Assembly: GCF_009498035.1 (NCBI RefSeq)
Contig: NZ_CP034550.1
Coordinates: forward strand, 3,906,001-3,970,000
Reading direction: 5' to 3'
Length of the DNA: 64,000 nucleotides
From: Saccharothrix syringae
GTDB lineage: Bacteria; Actinomycetota; Actinomycetes; Mycobacteriales; Pseudonocardiaceae
The stretch's first letter is position 1, and the number at the start of each line of letters is the position of its first letter. Of this stretch, positions 54,933-64,000 are shown one piece after another. Below the pieces are notes generated by a model, which was not told where the DNA came from, ran no database searches, and saw only the letters and a list, made by a program, of their open reading frames with translations. Made by a program: the position numbers and the translations under genes.

Positions 54933-55139
54933 ATGACCGAGTCCACCTACACCGTCAGCGGGATGACCTGCGGCCACTGCGTGGCGTCCGTCACCGAGGA
55001 GGTCTCGCAGATCCCGGGTGTGACCGGTGTGGACGTCGACCTGGCGACCGGCGCGGTCACGGTGACCAGCGCCGAACCGGTGGCCGAGGCGGACGTCCGC
55101 GCGGCCGTCGAGGAAGCGGGCTACGCGCTCGCCGGCTGA
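54933..55139 (+). CDS. copZ: Copper chaperone CopZ (HMA domain)
   Basis: 68 aa. GMTCGHC (Cys13, Cys16) in a ferredoxin-like HMA fold (YTVSGMTCGHCVASVTEEVSQIPGVTGVDVDLATGAVTVTS). It shuttles Cu(I) to the CopA ATPase encoded two genes on. Behind the CsoR operator. Confidence 0.94.
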   Translation: MTESTYTVSGMTCGHCVASVTEEVSQIPGVTGVDVDLATGAVTVTSAEPVAEADVRAAVEEAGYALAG

Positions 55140-55187
55140 GGGAACCGCGGTGGGGCGCAAGGCCCCGTCATCTCACAAGGACTTGAC

Positions 55188-56144
55188 ATGAGCACAGCAG
55201 CGAAGCTCTCCGCCTACGGCGTGGTGCTCGCCCTGGTCGCCGGTGGCGCCTGGGCGGTCGGGAGCGCTGTCGGTCCCCTGTCCGTCGAGGCCGCGGGCCG
55301 CGACGGGGCCGGCGCGGAGGGCGCCGGCCACGGGGACGACCACGGCGCCGCCGTCGCGGGAGCGGAGCGGGAGCAGGACCACGGGCAGGACCAGCCGGCC
55401 GGGCTGGCGTCGTCCCGGGGCGGTTACACCCTCACGCCCCTCGGCACGGCGCTGACCGCCGGGACCACCGACACCTTCTCGTTCCGGGTCACCGGCCCGG
55501 ACGGCGCCGCGGTGACCGCCTTCGACGTCGAGCACGACCAGCGGATGCACCTGGTCGTGGTGCGCCGCGACACCACCGGCTACCGGCACGTCCACCCGGA
55601 GATGGCCGCCGACGGCACCTGGACCACGTCCCTGGACGTGGCCGGCGCGGGCTCCTACCGGGTGTTCGCCGACTTCAAGCCCACCGGCGGCCCGGCGACC
55701 ACGCTGGGTGTCGACGTGACCGCGGCCGGTCGGTTCGACCCCCGGGAGCACGCGCCGTCGCGGGTGGCCGAGGTCGACGGCTACCGGGTGCGGCTGGACG
55801 GCGACCTGGTCGCCGGGCGGGCCTCGGCCGTGACGGTCACCGTCAGCAAGGACGGCGCGCCCGTCACCGACCTCCAGCCGTACCTCGGCGCCTACGGCCA
55901 CCTGGTGGCACTGCGCCAGGGCGACCTGGCCTACCTGCACGTCCACCCCGAGGGCGCACCCGGTGACGGCCGGACGGCCGCCGGGCCCGGGGTCTCGTTC
56001 GTCGCCGAAGTACCCTCGGTGGGTGACTACCGGCTGTTCCTGGACTTCCGGCACGGCGGCGTCGTGCGGACCGCGGAGTTCACGGTGACCACCGCGGGTA
56101 CCCCGGTCGGGCACGGGGAAGAGGAGGGGCACGGTCATGGCTGA
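55188..56144 (+). CDS. Secreted His-rich protein of the copper operon
   Basis: 318 aa. N-terminal membrane helix/signal ([23 protein letters not shown]), then a His/Asp-rich region ([22 protein letters not shown]). Two Ig-like beta domains follow, with [20 protein letters not shown] and [22 protein letters not shown] (repeat of H..HVHPE), and a C-terminal [10 protein letters not shown]. The paired HxHP motifs suggest two equivalent metal sites outside the membrane. It overlaps copA by 8 bp. It is often seen between copZ and copA in actinomycetes; its precise role is not established to my knowledge. Confidence 0.85.
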   Translation: MSTAAKLSAYGVVLALVAGGAWAVGSAVGPLSVEAAGRDGAGAEGAGHGDDHGAAVAGAEREQDHGQDQPAGLASSRGGYTLTPLGTALTAGTTDTFSFRVTGPDGAAVTAFDVEHDQRMHLVVVRRDTTGYRHVHPEMAADGTWTTSLDVAGAGSYRVFADFKPTGGPATTLGVDVTAAGRFDPREHAPSRVAEVDGYRVRLDGDLVAGRASAVTVTVSKDGAPVTDLQPYLGAYGHLVALRQGDLAYLHVHPEGAPGDGRTAAGPGVSFVAEVPSVGDYRLFLDFRHGGVVRTAEFTVTTAGTPVGHGEEEGHGHG

Positions 56145-58419
56145 GGCTCGGGTCGAGCTGGCGATCACCGGGATGACCTGCGCTTCGTGCGCCAACCGGA
56201 TCGAGCGCAAGCTCAACAAGCTCGACGGCGTGACCGCGAGCGTCAACTACGCCACGGAGAAGGCGCACGTCACCTTCCCCGCCGACCTGGACCCGCTGGA
56301 CCTGGTCGCCCAGGTCGAGGCGGCCGGCTACCGGGCGGCGCTGCCCGCCCCGGAGCCGGAGCGCGCCGAGCCGGCCGAGGAGGACCCGACCAGGTCCCTG
56401 CGGCAGCGGCTGCTGGTGTCCGCGGCCCTGGCCGTCCCGGTGGTCCTGCTGGCCATGGTCCCGGCGCTGCAGTTCACCCACTGGCAGTGGATCTCGCTGG
56501 CGCTGGCCTCGCCGGTGCTGGTGTGGGGCGCGTGGCCGTTCCACCGGGCGGCGTGGGCCAACCTGCGGCACGGCGCGGCCACCATGGACACCCTGATCTC
56601 GATGGGCACGCTCGCGGCGTACGGCTGGTCGCTGTACGCGCTGCTGTTCGGCACCGCGGGCACGCCCGGCATGACCCACCCGTTCGAGCTGACCGTGCGG
56701 CGCACCGACGGCGCCGGGGCGATCTACCTCGAAGTCGCCGCGGGCGTGACGGTGTTCATCCTGGCCGGCCGCTACTTCGAGGCCCGCGCCAAGCGGCGGG
56801 CGGGCGCGGCGCTGCGGGCGCTGCTGGAGCTGGGCGCCAAGGACGTGGCCGTGCTGCGCGAGGGCCGCGAGACCCGCGTCCCGATCGCCGAGCTGCGGGT
56901 GGGCGACCGGTTCGTGGTGCGGCCGGGCGAGAAGATCGCCACCGACGGCGTGGTGGACGAGGGCAGCTCCGCGGTCGACGCGAGCATGCTGACCGGCGAG
57001 TCCGTGCCGGTCGAGGTCGGCCCCGGCGACGCCGTGGTCGGCGCCACGGTCAACGCCGGCGGACGCCTCGTCGTGCGCGCCACCCGCGTCGGCTCCGACA
57101 CCCAGCTGGCGCAGATGGCCAAGCTCGTGGAGGACGCCCAGAGCGGCAAGGCGCAGACCCAGCGGCTGGCCGACCGGATCTCCGGGGTGTTCGTGCCCGT
57201 GGTCATCGCCCTCGCGGTGGGCACCCTGGCGTTCTGGCTCGGCGCCGGCGGAGGGGTGTCGGCGGCGTTCACCGCGGCGGTGGCCGTGCTGATCATCGCC
57301 TGCCCGTGCGCCCTGGGCCTGGCCACGCCGACCGCGCTGCTGGTGGGCACCGGCCGGGGCGCCCAGCTCGGCATCCTGATCAAGGGCCCGGAGGTGCTGG
57401 AGTCCACCCGGCGCGTCGACACGGTGGTGCTGGACAAGACCGGCACCGTCACCACCGGCCGGATGGGCCTGGTCGCCGTGCGCGCGGCGGACGGGGTCGA
57501 CGAGGACGAGGTGCTGCGCCTGGCCGGCGCCCTGGAGCACGCCTCCGAGCACCCCGTCGCCAAGGCCGTCGCCGCCGGCGCGGCCGAACGGGTCGGCGAG
57601 CTGCCGGACGTCGAGGACTTCCGCAACCACGAGGGTGTCGGCGTGCAGGGCGTGGTCGACGGCCACGCGGTCGTCGTCGGCCGCGAGCGGCTGCTGGCCG
57701 AGTGGGCCGTCCACCTCGACGAGGACCTGGCCGACGCCAAGCGGGCCGCCGAGCAGCGCGGCCACACCGCGGTCCTGGTCGCCTGGGACGGGGAGGCCAA
57801 GGCCGTCCTCGCGGTCGCCGATGCGGTCAAGCCCACCTCCGCCGAGGCCGTCCGGCGCCTGCGCGGCCTCGGGCTGACCCCGGTCCTGCTGACCGGGGAC
57901 AACGAGGCCGCCGCCCGCGCGGTCGCGGCCGAGGTCGGCATCGACGAGGTCATCGCCGAGGTCCTGCCGAAGGACAAGGTCGACGTCATCGCCCGCCTGC
58001 AGGGCGAGGGCAGGGTCGTGGCGATGGTCGGTGACGGCGTCAACGACGCCGCGGCGCTGGCCAAGGCCGACCTCGGGCTGGCCATGGGCACCGGCACGGA
58101 CGCCGCGATCGAGGCGAGCGACCTGACCCTGGTGCGCGGCGACCTGCTGGCCGCGGTGGACGCCATCCGGCTGGCGCGGCGCACCCTGGGCACGATCAAG
58201 GGCAACCTGTTCTGGGCCTTCGCCTACAACGTGGCCGCCCTGCCGCTGGCCGCCGCCGGCCTGCTCAACCCGATGATCGCCGGTGCCGCCATGGCGTTCT
58301 CCAGCGTGTTCGTGGTGAGCAACAGCCTGCGCCTGCGCGCGTTCCGCGGCGCCGTCCCGGCCGAGCGGTCGGCCGGGGTCCGGGCCGCCTCGGCGAAGGT
58401 GCCCGCCGGCGTGTCCTGA
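56137..58419 (+). CDS. copA: Cu(I)-exporting P1B-type ATPase CopA
   Basis: 760 aa. One N-terminal HMA domain (GMTCASC, residues 12-18), eight membrane helices with the CPC metal motif (Cys389-Pro-Cys391), phosphorylation site DKTGT (Asp433), TGES actuator loop, HP motif (SEHPVAKA) and GDGVND hinge. CPC plus YN..([12 protein letters not shown]) and MxxSS-like ([15 protein letters not shown]) elements mark the P1B-1 Cu(I) group. Last gene of the copper operon. Confidence 0.97.
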   Translation: MAEARVELAITGMTCASCANRIERKLNKLDGVTASVNYATEKAHVTFPADLDPLDLVAQVEAAGYRAALPAPEPERAEPAEEDPTRSLRQRLLVSAALAVPVVLLAMVPALQFTHWQWISLALASPVLVWGAWPFHRAAWANLRHGAATMDTLISMGTLAAYGWSLYALLFGTAGTPGMTHPFELTVRRTDGAGAIYLEVAAGVTVFILAGRYFEARAKRRAGAALRALLELGAKDVAVLREGRETRVPIAELRVGDRFVVRPGEKIATDGVVDEGSSAVDASMLTGESVPVEVGPGDAVVGATVNAGGRLVVRATRVGSDTQLAQMAKLVEDAQSGKAQTQRLADRISGVFVPVVIALAVGTLAFWLGAGGGVSAAFTAAVAVLIIACPCALGLATPTALLVGTGRGAQLGILIKGPEVLESTRRVDTVVLDKTGTVTTGRMGLVAVRAADGVDEDEVLRLAGALEHASEHPVAKAVAAGAAERVGELPDVEDFRNHEGVGVQGVVDGHAVVVGRERLLAEWAVHLDEDLADAKRAAEQRGHTAVLVAWDGEAKAVLAVADAVKPTSAEAVRRLRGLGLTPVLLTGDNEAAARAVAAEVGIDEVIAEVLPKDKVDVIARLQGEGRVVAMVGDGVNDAAALAKADLGLAMGTGTDAAIEASDLTLVRGDLLAAVDAIRLARRTLGTIKGNLFWAFAYNVAALPLAAAGLLNPMIAGAAMAFSSVFVVSNSLRLRAFRGAVPAERSAGVRAASAKVPAGVS

Positions 58420-58435
58420 CACTCCACCGCGCGGA

Positions 58436-58469
58436 CGACGCCCCCGGAGCCCCGGCTCCGGGGGCGTCG
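58436..58469. terminator. Hairpin terminator after copA
   Basis: 16-bp stem (CGACGCCCCCGGAGCC and complement) with a 2-nt loop, 16 bp after the copA stop. Confidence 0.85.
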
Positions 58470-58558
58470 CGCTGCGTTTGCGCCAACGCCGGAATGCGCT
58501 CCACCGGGAGCGCTCCGGGCACCGGGGGTGCCCGGTCTGGTGAGGGGGCACTGTTCCG

Positions 58559-59743
58559 GTGGGACGCAGGCTTCTGCGTGGGTTCGTGCTGCGCGTTTTC
58601 GGCAGTGCGATGGCCGCCGTGCCGGCGGCGGGTGTGGTGACCGGTGCGGCCGCGGCCGAGGAACCGGTGGACGGCGGGGCGGTGCCCGCACCGGGCACGT
58701 GGAGCCCGTCGCCGGGGGTGAACCGGACGCCCGTGGGCGGTCCGGCGCCCGACCGGCCCTGGCGGGCCGCGGGTGAGGTGCAGGCGCAGCGGCCGACGTG
58801 CTCGGGTCCGGGACTACGGCGTCCTGCCGTCGTACCCGGTGGAGCGGCACCAGGTCGGCGACCGGTTCGAGGTCCTGGTCAACCTCGCCAACCGCAACGT
58901 GGTGCCCGCCTACCGGGAGCTGACGGTCAAGGGCACCGGGCTGAACCCGGTGGTCGACCGGTTCTTCAACACCTACGGGGGCATCAGCCCGGGTGGCGAG
59001 TGGCTGCTCGGCCACGACGCCACCGGCCTGGAGGTCTGGGAGGGCAGCGGCGTCATCCTCCACGGCCCCAACGGCAACACCGTGACCAACCGGTACCGCA
59101 CCAACGGCAAGCTGGCCTCGGTCGTGGACGGCCAGACCCGGGTCACCCGGTTCGACTACGACGACGCCGACCGCCGCACCACCACCACCACCTTCCCGAG
59201 CGGGGCGGTGCAGACCAACGGTCTGGACACCGCCGGGCGGCACACCTCGATCACGGTGAGCAAGCCCGGTGCCGAGCTGTTCAAGGCCACCTACCGCTAC
59301 GCCAGGCCCGACGGCACCGACACCGACAAGATCCAGGCCAAGACGATCCGGGGCGTGACCACCGACTACGCCTACGACGCGCTGGGTCGGCTGACCAAGG
59401 CCGGTAGCGGCGGCTACGGCCTGGACAACGCGGGCAACCTGCGGTCACCCACGTGTTCACCCGCACCGCGCTGGGGGTAACAGAGACCGTGGACAACGGG
59501 CAGCGCTCCGGCTACAGCCTCGCCGCCGAGTACACCTACGGCGCCGGCACCGGTTCCGACTGGGGCGGCTGGATCGGTGGCATCGTCGGCACCGCGGTCG
59601 GTGTGGGCCTGACCGCCGCCTGCCCGGCCACGGCGGGGCTGGGGTGCGTGGGCGCGGGCGGGTTGACGACGTCGGCGGGCGCCGCCACCGGGGCCCTCAA
59701 GGGCCTCCCGAAGGCGCCCGGCTCGTGGACGAAGTTCATCTGA
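58559..59743 (+). pseudogene. Remnant of an Rhs/YD-repeat protein
   Basis: Begins with an intact signal peptide (GTG 58559; MGRRLLRGFVLRVFGSAM...) in one frame, then shifts near 58800 into a frame with Rhs sequence (NLANRNVVPAYRELTVKGTGLNPVVDRFFNTYGG, then YD units such as TRFDYDDADRRTTTTTFPSGAVQTNGLDTAGRHTSITVSK and TTDYAYDALGRLTKA). It shifts again near 59450 into a C-terminal frame (SLAAEYTYGAGTGSDWGGWIGGIVGTAVGVGLTAACPATAGLGCVGAGG). Normal proteins of this type have 1,500-2,500 residues, so most of the shell is deleted. It ends with a glycine-zipper-like toxin or delivery tail. Confidence 0.8.
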
Positions 59744-59964
59744 TGGTGCTGGACAACGGTTGGCCTCGCCGCGGCAGGCGTTACTACGCCGTGCTCCTCC
59801 CGCTGGTGCTGGCGGTGTCCGTCGGCACGCTCGTCCTCGACGGGCCGAGGTGGTTGGCGATCGGCACCGGTTCCCTGTTCGGGGGACTGGTCGTGGACGC
59901 CGTCGTGGACTGGCTGGAGTTCCGCCGAGGACGGGGTGAGGGCGGCCGCGACCGCCCGAGCTGA
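59743..59964 (+). CDS. Small membrane protein coupled to the Rhs remnant
   Basis: 73 aa. ATG overlaps the stop of the Rhs tail (TGATG). Two hydrophobic helices (YYAVLLPLVLAVSVGTLVL and WLAIGTGSLFGGLVVDAVVDWL), then a charged tail. Its position directly after an Rhs C-terminus is where immunity proteins lie, so a former immunity gene is possible. No family recognised. Confidence 0.55.
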   Translation: MVLDNGWPRRGRRYYAVLLPLVLAVSVGTLVLDGPRWLAIGTGSLFGGLVVDAVVDWLEFRRGRGEGGRDRPS

Positions 59965-59971
59965 ACCCCGG

Positions 59972-60010
59972 GTGGTGCTGTCGGGTCCCATCCCGGCCCG
60001 GCAGCACCAC
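59972..60010. terminator. Bidirectional hairpin terminator
   Basis: GTGGTGCTG (59972-59980) and CAGCACCAC (60002-60010), with additional GGG/CCC pairing inside, between the small membrane gene and the convergent ribosomal operon. Confidence 0.7.
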
Positions 60011-60039
60011 TGGGGCGGCGAACAGCCGCCGTGACGGGG

Positions 60040-60273
60040 TCAGCGGCCCTTGGCGGGGTAGGGGAGCAGGGCCATCTCGCGGGCGTTCTTGACGGCGGTG
60101 GCGACCTGGCGCTGCTGCCGCGGCGTCAGGCCGGTCACCCGGCGGGAGCGGATCTTGCCGCGGTCGGAGACGAACTTGCGCAGCAGGTCCGCGTCCTTCC
60201 AGTCCACCGCGGTCAGGCCGTGCTTGTGCAGCAGGTTGCCGCGGCGCCTGCCGGGGCGGTCGGGTCCGGGCAC
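60040..60273 (-). CDS. rpsR: Ribosomal protein bS18, cysteine-less paralogue
   Basis: 77 aa. [50 protein letters not shown] is the S18 core. It has no Cys, unlike zinc-binding S18 forms. Last gene of the minus-strand operon behind the Zur-like box. Confidence 0.95.
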   Translation of the reverse strand: MPGPDRPGRRRGNLLHKHGLTAVDWKDADLLRKFVSDRGKIRSRRVTGLTPRQQRQVATAVKNAREMALLPYPAKGR

Positions 60274-60282
60274 GTCGTCCTC

Positions 60283-60579
60283 CTACCAGCTCGACTTGGT
60301 CACGCCGGGCAGCTCGCCCCGGTGGGCCATCTCGCGCAGCCGGATGCGGGACAGGCCGAAGGCGCGGAACACGGCGCGGGGGCGGCCGTCGACGGTGTCG
60401 CGGTTGCGCAGCCGGGTGGGGCTGGCGTCGCGGGGCAGCCGTTGCAGCGCCCGCTGGGCCTCGGCGCGCCGCTCGGGGTCGGTGCGGACGACCTCCTTCA
60501 GCTCGGCGCGCCGCTCGGCGTGGCGGGCGACGGTCTCCCGGCGCCGCCGGTCGCGGGCGATCTTGGACTTCTTGGCCAC
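60283..60579 (-). CDS. rpsN: Ribosomal protein uS14, cysteine-less paralogue
   Basis: 98 aa, GTG start. [27 protein letters not shown]... [47 protein letters not shown] is the long, zinc-free S14 form. It starts 1 bp after the L33 gene, so the genes are coupled. Confidence 0.96.
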   Translation of the reverse strand: MAKKSKIARDRRRRETVARHAERRAELKEVVRTDPERRAEAQRALQRLPRDASPTRLRNRDTVDGRPRAVFRAFGLSRIRLREMAHRGELPGVTKSSW

Positions 60580-60580
60580 T

Positions 60581-60748
60581 TCAGCGCTCCTCGCGGAAGT
60601 CGACGTGGCGGCGCGCGACGGGGTCGAACTTGCGCAGCACCAGCCGGTCGGGGTCGTTGCGGCGGTTCTTGCGGGTGACGTAGGTGTAGCCGGTGCCCGC
60701 GGTGGAGCGGAGCTTGATGATCGGCCGCACGTCGTTGCCCCTGGCCAT
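60581..60748 (-). CDS. rpmG: Ribosomal protein bL33, cysteine-less paralogue
   Basis: 55 aa from ATG 60748 (overlapping the L28 stop as TGATG). [49 protein letters not shown] has none of the four zinc-ligand Cys of the C+ form. Confidence 0.95.
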   Translation of the reverse strand: MARGNDVRPIIKLRSTAGTGYTYVTRKNRRNDPDRLVLRKFDPVARRHVDFREER

Positions 60749-60987
60749 CAGGGCTTCACCCCCCGGCGGCGCAGCTCGGCCACGACGGACTCGATGCCGC
60801 GCTTGTCGACGGTCTTGATGCCCTTGGCCGACAACGTCAGCACGACGTACCGGTTCTCCGAGGGCAGCCAGTACCGGCGGCGCTGGGTGTTGGGCAGCCA
60901 GCGCCGGGACGTGCGCCGGTGCGAGTGCGAGACCTGCTTGCCGTAACCGGGTGCGCGCCCGGTCACCTGGCAGTGCCGTGAGGACAC
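60748..60987 (-). CDS. rpmB: Ribosomal protein bL28, C-minus paralogue
   Basis: 79 aa from GTG 60987, with GGAGG 6 nt upstream. [36 protein letters not shown]...[28 protein letters not shown] is L28. A single Cys remains, so no zinc ribbon. First gene of the minus-strand operon, its start 16 bp from the Zur-like box. Confidence 0.95.
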   Translation of the reverse strand: MSSRHCQVTGRAPGYGKQVSHSHRRTSRRWLPNTQRRRYWLPSENRYVVLTLSAKGIKTVDKRGIESVVAELRRRGVKP

Positions 60988-61002
60988 CGCGTACCTCCAC
61001 TT

Positions 61003-61025
61003 TGTAAAACGACAATCGTTTCCAT
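61003..61025. promoter_or_regulatory. Zur box between divergent zinc-starvation operons
   Basis: AAACGACAATCGTTT (61007-61021) is a perfect palindrome with 6-bp arms in an AT-rich patch (TGTAAAACGACAATCGTTT). It resembles actinobacterial Zur operators (AAAACGATTTTC-type). It lies between rpmB and the Mrf-like gene, so it would control both directions. Confidence 0.8.
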
Positions 61026-61038
61026 TACAGTAGCGCAC

Positions 61039-62133
61039 ATGGGAACCGAGGTCGTACTGGTGGCCGGGCTCGCCGACCACGACGTGGCGGAGGAGGTCTG
61101 GCGCGCCTCGCCGGGATCGGTGCTGGTCCGCCACGACCTGCGCGACCTGGCGCGGGGCGTGGTGCGCCGCTGGGTCGACGGCGAGCTGACCGTGCTGGAA
61201 CTCGCCCACGGCTGCGTCTCGTGCACCCTGCGCCTGGACCTGCTGCCGCTGCTGGAGCGGCTGGGCGGCCGGGTGGTCGTGCACCTGGACCCCGCGCTGG
61301 AGCCGGAGCCGGTCTGCCTCGCCCTGCGCGGGGTCGACGTGGAGGTCCGGGCCGTGGTCACCGTCGTGGACCGCCTCACCTGGTTGGCCGACGCGACCGG
61401 CGAGGACGCCATGGCCGAGCGCGGCCTGGGCGCGGCCGAGGGCGACGAGCGCACCGTGGCGCAGGTGGTCGTGGGGCAGGCGGAGTTCGCCGACGCGATC
61501 GTGCTGACCGGGGTCGGCGCCGACCCCGCCCTGGACGCGGTGCTGGACCGGCTGAACCCGCTCGCACCGCGCCGCGACCGGCGTGCGCTCGACGTGCCGG
61601 AACTGCTCGCCGCCATCCCGGCGGGCGCCCGCCGCGGCCGGTTCGACGACGGCTTCGGCACCCTCCTGCGCGGGCAGCCGCCCCTGGAACCGGCGCACGG
61701 CGTGGAAGTCGTCCACTTCGTGGCCCGCCGCCCGTTCCACCCGATGCGGCTGCACCGCGCGCTGGACGTGCTGCTGGACGGCGTGGTGCGCACCCGCGGC
61801 CGGGTGTGGGTGGCCAGTCAGCCGGACGTGGCGCTGTGGCTGGAATCGGCAGGCGGCGGGCTGAACGTGGGCAACCTGGGGCCGTGGCTGGCCGCCGTCG
61901 ACGACTGGTCCGGTGTGGACCCCGGACGCCGGGCGGCGGCGTCGGCGACCTGGGACCCGCGCTACGGCGACCGGTCGCAGGAGCTGGTGGTCGTCACCGC
62001 GACCGCCGCGCCGGGGCGGATCACCGCCGCGCTGCGCGGGGCCCTGGTGACCGACGAGGAGTTGGCGCTGGTCGACGAGCTGGAGTTCGTCGACCCGTTC
62101 GCCGAGTGGCACGACGAGATGGAGGAGTTGTGA
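61039..62133 (+). CDS. CobW-related Mrf-like protein lacking the P-loop
   Basis: 364 aa. It starts [45 protein letters not shown], where GTPases of the COG0523 family have GxxGxGKTT; no Walker A is seen. The C59-V-S-C62 motif ([18 protein letters not shown]) replaces the usual CxCC. The C-terminal CobW_C domain ([24 protein letters not shown]... [22 protein letters not shown]) is intact. In mycobacteria a related protein, Mrf, encoded with these ribosomal paralogues recruits the hibernation factor MPY at low zinc. That role here is inference. The next gene overlaps by 4 bp. Confidence 0.87.
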   Translation: MGTEVVLVAGLADHDVAEEVWRASPGSVLVRHDLRDLARGVVRRWVDGELTVLELAHGCVSCTLRLDLLPLLERLGGRVVVHLDPALEPEPVCLALRGVDVEVRAVVTVVDRLTWLADATGEDAMAERGLGAAEGDERTVAQVVVGQAEFADAIVLTGVGADPALDAVLDRLNPLAPRRDRRALDVPELLAAIPAGARRGRFDDGFGTLLRGQPPLEPAHGVEVVHFVARRPFHPMRLHRALDVLLDGVVRTRGRVWVASQPDVALWLESAGGGLNVGNLGPWLAAVDDWSGVDPGRRAAASATWDPRYGDRSQELVVVTATAAPGRITAALRGALVTDEELALVDELEFVDPFAEWHDEMEEL

Positions 62134-62381
62134 AGCAGGGCATCCACCCCGACTACCACCCGGTGGTCTTCCAGGACCAGGCGACCGGCAAGGCGTTCCT
62201 GACCCGGTCCACCGCCACGTCCACCCGCACCGTCGAGTGGGCGGACGGCAACACCTACCCGCTGATCACCGTGGACGTCACCGCGGACTCGCACCCGTTC
62301 TGGACCGGCGACCAGCGCGTGGTCGACACCGCCGGCCGCGTGGAGAAGTTCAACCGCCGCTACGGCAGGAGGGGTCGCTGA
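62130..62381 (+). CDS. rpmE2: Ribosomal protein bL31 type B
   Basis: 83 aa from GTG 62130, overlapping the Mrf stop, with GGAGGA upstream. [27 protein letters not shown]... [44 protein letters not shown] is the zinc-free type B form. It replaces the zinc-bearing L31 under zinc limitation. Confidence 0.96.
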   Translation: MKQGIHPDYHPVVFQDQATGKAFLTRSTATSTRTVEWADGNTYPLITVDVTADSHPFWTGDQRVVDTAGRVEKFNRRYGRRGR

Positions 62382-62382
62382 C

Positions 62383-62544
62383 GTGGCCGTGCCCAAGCGG
62401 AAGACCTCGCGCGCCAACACCCGGCACCGCCGGGCGCGGTGGAAGGCCGAGGTGCCCGACCTGGTGCCGGTCACCACCCCCGACGGCCGCGAGTTGGCCG
62501 TGCCCCGGCGGCTGGTCGCCGCGTACCGGAGGGGACTGCTGTGA
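62383..62544 (+). CDS. rpmF: Ribosomal protein bL32, cysteine-less paralogue
   Basis: 53 aa, GTG start 2 nt after the L31 stop. [29 protein letters not shown]...[17 protein letters not shown]. No Cys, so the C4 zinc ribbon of normal L32 is absent. Last gene of the plus-strand arm. Confidence 0.93.
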   Translation: MAVPKRKTSRANTRHRRARWKAEVPDLVPVTTPDGRELAVPRRLVAAYRRGLL

Positions 62545-62717
62545 GCGGGGCCGCACTCGGGCGGTTCCGACGACACCGACAGTGGCTGTCGGGCTTCGAC
62601 CGTCACCTTGTCGGGTAAGGGGATTGGCCCCGTTCCGCCCTCTTCGGCCGGCCCGCGGCGTCGCTACGATCCGCGGTGAAGCCCGATCAGGACCACTTCC
62701 GATGAAGCGGGTGCCAC

Positions 62718-63266
62718 ATGGCGAACCAACTGCAGAAGGGCAATGTCGACCGCGTTTTCGCGGCCCTGGACCTCGACGGCGACGGCAGGCTCACCTGGGC
62801 CGACTTCGAGGTGACCGCGCGCGACATCGGCCGGGAGGTCGACCTCGGCGAGGACGCGCCCGGGGTGCGCGAGCTGACGGCGGCCTACCGGCGGGTGTGG
62901 GAGTACGTCTGCGGTGCGGCCGACACCGACCTCGACGACGCGGTGAGCAAGGACGAGTTCGAGCAGGCCCACCTGGACGGGGAGCTGTCGACCGAGGAGC
63001 TGGTGTCCCGGTGGGTGGCCGCGGCCGCCCGGGGTTTCGAGCTGGTCGACGCCGACCGGGACGGGCGCATCGACCTGGACGAGCTGACCAGGATGTACCG
63101 GGGTGCCGGCGTGGCCGACGCGCAGGCGGTCGCCGGGACGGCCTTCGCCGCGATGGACACCGACGGCGACGGGTGGGTCGACAAGGACGAGTGGATCGCC
63201 AGCGTGCGGGGCCTGTTCACCGCGACCGAGGGGACGGTGAAGGGCGCCCGCCTGCTGGGTGCCTGA
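62718..63266 (+). CDS. Calerythrin-like EF-hand calcium-binding protein
   Basis: 182 aa. Four EF-hand loops: DLDGDGRLTWADF, DTDLDDAVSKDEF (atypical, no central Gly), DADRDGRIDLDEL and DTDGDGWVDKDEW. Length and spacing match calerythrin of Saccharopolyspora. Cytoplasmic calcium sensor or buffer; partners unknown. Confidence 0.93.
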   Translation: MANQLQKGNVDRVFAALDLDGDGRLTWADFEVTARDIGREVDLGEDAPGVRELTAAYRRVWEYVCGAADTDLDDAVSKDEFEQAHLDGELSTEELVSRWVAAAARGFELVDADRDGRIDLDELTRMYRGAGVADAQAVAGTAFAAMDTDGDGWVDKDEWIASVRGLFTATEGTVKGARLLGA

Positions 63267-63364
63267 CCCCTCCGTTCGCGGGGTGCCCCGGGACGGGGTG
63301 CCCCGCGAACCGGGTGGGGCGGTCGTGGTCGGCTGCTCCCGGCCGGGCGCGGTAACGTCCTGAC

Positions 63365-63835
63365 ATGAACTTGTTTCACAAACTCGTGCGGGTCGCGGGG
63401 CGGCAGGAGTGGTTCGCCCGGCTCGGCCCGAAGGTCGCCCCCTGGGACCTGAGGCTGCAGGACCTCACCCGCGGCCGGGTCAACCTCGGTGAGCTGCTGG
63501 GCGTGCCCGCGCTGCTGCTCACCACCACCGGCCGCCGCAGCGGGGTGCCGCGCTCCGTGCCCCTGCTCTACGTGCCGCACGAGGACGGGTTCATCGTCAC
63601 CGCGTCGAACTGGGGTCGCGCGCACCACCCCGCCTGGTCGGCCAACCTGCTCGCCGAGCCGCTGGCCGACGTGCTGGTGCGGGGGCGGCACGTCCGGGTG
63701 CGGGCCCGCCTGGTCACCGGCGACGAGCGGGCGCGGCTGTGGCGGCGGATCACGCCCGTGTGGCCTGCCTTCGACACCTACGTGACCCGGTCGGGTGGTC
63801 GGGAGTTTCGCCTGTTCGTGTTGTCCCGCGTCTGA
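63365..63835 (+). CDS. Deazaflavin (F420)-dependent nitroreductase-family protein
   Basis: 156 aa. LLTTTGRRSGVPRSVPLLYVPHEDGFIVTASNWGRAHHPAWSANLLAEPLADVLVRGRHVRVRARLV is the Ddn fold with F420-phosphate contacts (GRRSG...R). Ddn-type proteins reduce quinones and activate nitroimidazoles in mycobacteria. It stands alone; nothing supported follows to the window end (63836-64000). Confidence 0.93.
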   Translation: MNLFHKLVRVAGRQEWFARLGPKVAPWDLRLQDLTRGRVNLGELLGVPALLLTTTGRRSGVPRSVPLLYVPHEDGFIVTASNWGRAHHPAWSANLLAEPLADVLVRGRHVRVRARLVTGDERARLWRRITPVWPAFDTYVTRSGGREFRLFVLSRV

Positions 63836-64000
63836 CGGCGAGGCCGGAGAACGAGTGGTCGTCCACCCGGTCGGCACCTCGACTCGCGCGGTCCGGCACG
63901 GACGTGCCCGCGCACCCTCCTCGACGAGGAGCGGGAGCACCGGCTCCACGCCGGGCGCGACCTCACCGGACCGGCGCGATCGGGTACCCGGTCCGGCTGA

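Noticed and set aside
58559..59743. Functional Rhs polymorphic toxin
   Set aside because: Two frameshifts and loss of most of the YD-repeat shell.

Overview
This 64-kb window is very GC-rich chromosomal DNA from an actinomycete. The gene families (AfsR/SARP regulators, an nSTAND-WD40 protein with an HTH, a HelR RNA-polymerase motor with a rifamycin-associated element, a MelC1/MelC2 tyrosinase pair, a calerythrin-like EF-hand protein, a deazaflavin-dependent reductase and Zur-controlled cysteine-less ribosomal paralogues) fit Pseudonocardiales such as Saccharothrix/Actinosynnema. The genus is inference. I see no tRNA, rRNA, insertion sequence, prophage or CRISPR array. The window looks like a chromosomal-arm mix of accessory metabolism and small regulator/target pairs.

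Layout. 1-5 kb: the end of a two-component pair, a secreted repeat protein and a large MalT/SARP-type regulator carrying three internal tandem-repeat tracts. 5.2-7.5 kb: promoter, rifamycin-associated element and helR. 7.5-8.6 kb: a decayed sugar-utilisation locus (GH127-like tail and a broken LacI regulator). 8.6-13.2 kb: a SARP regulator divergent from an HTH-nSTAND-TM-WD40 protein. 13.2-17.9 kb: VOC protein, nitrilase plus RraA-like aldolase, and a PL9-PL3 pectate-lyase operon behind two matching operator-like sites. 17.9-30.1 kb: mostly regulator/target pairs (PadR/membrane protein, TetR/SDR, WYL/DinB plus a winged-helix protein with an apparent CTG start, HxlR/NmrA, LysR/EamA), with an erythromycin-esterase-like gene and a SigJ-type sigma factor.

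30.4-38.9 kb: an organosulfur locus. A TauD dioxygenase diverges from a tightly coupled seven-gene operon: Tat lipoprotein binding protein, ATPase, permease, AprA-like flavoprotein, two-cluster ferredoxin, ROK regulator and NtaA/DmoA-type flavin monooxygenase. The flavoprotein-ferredoxin pair inside a sulfonate-type operon is the best candidate here for chemistry that is not well described. 38.9-47.6 kb: secreted hydrolases, an MFS exporter, a Tat-exported beta-propeller/amidohydrolase, an SDR and a damaged Atu4866-type gene. 47.6-51.5 kb: a short UvrA-like (DrrC-type) protein with a VOC protein and an AraC regulator, and a TIMP-like lipoprotein or secreted protein with a TTG start and a TTA codon.

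51.7-64 kb: a C-rich low-complexity tract, the melC1-melC2 tyrosinase operon, an FAD oxidoreductase, a CsoR-type copper operon (copZ, a secreted His-rich protein, copA), a decayed Rhs gene coupled to a small membrane protein, and a zinc-starvation locus. There a Zur-like box separates rpmB-rpmG-rpsN-rpsR (minus) from an Mrf/CobW-like protein, rpmE2 and rpmF (plus). A calerythrin-like protein and an F420-type reductase close the window.
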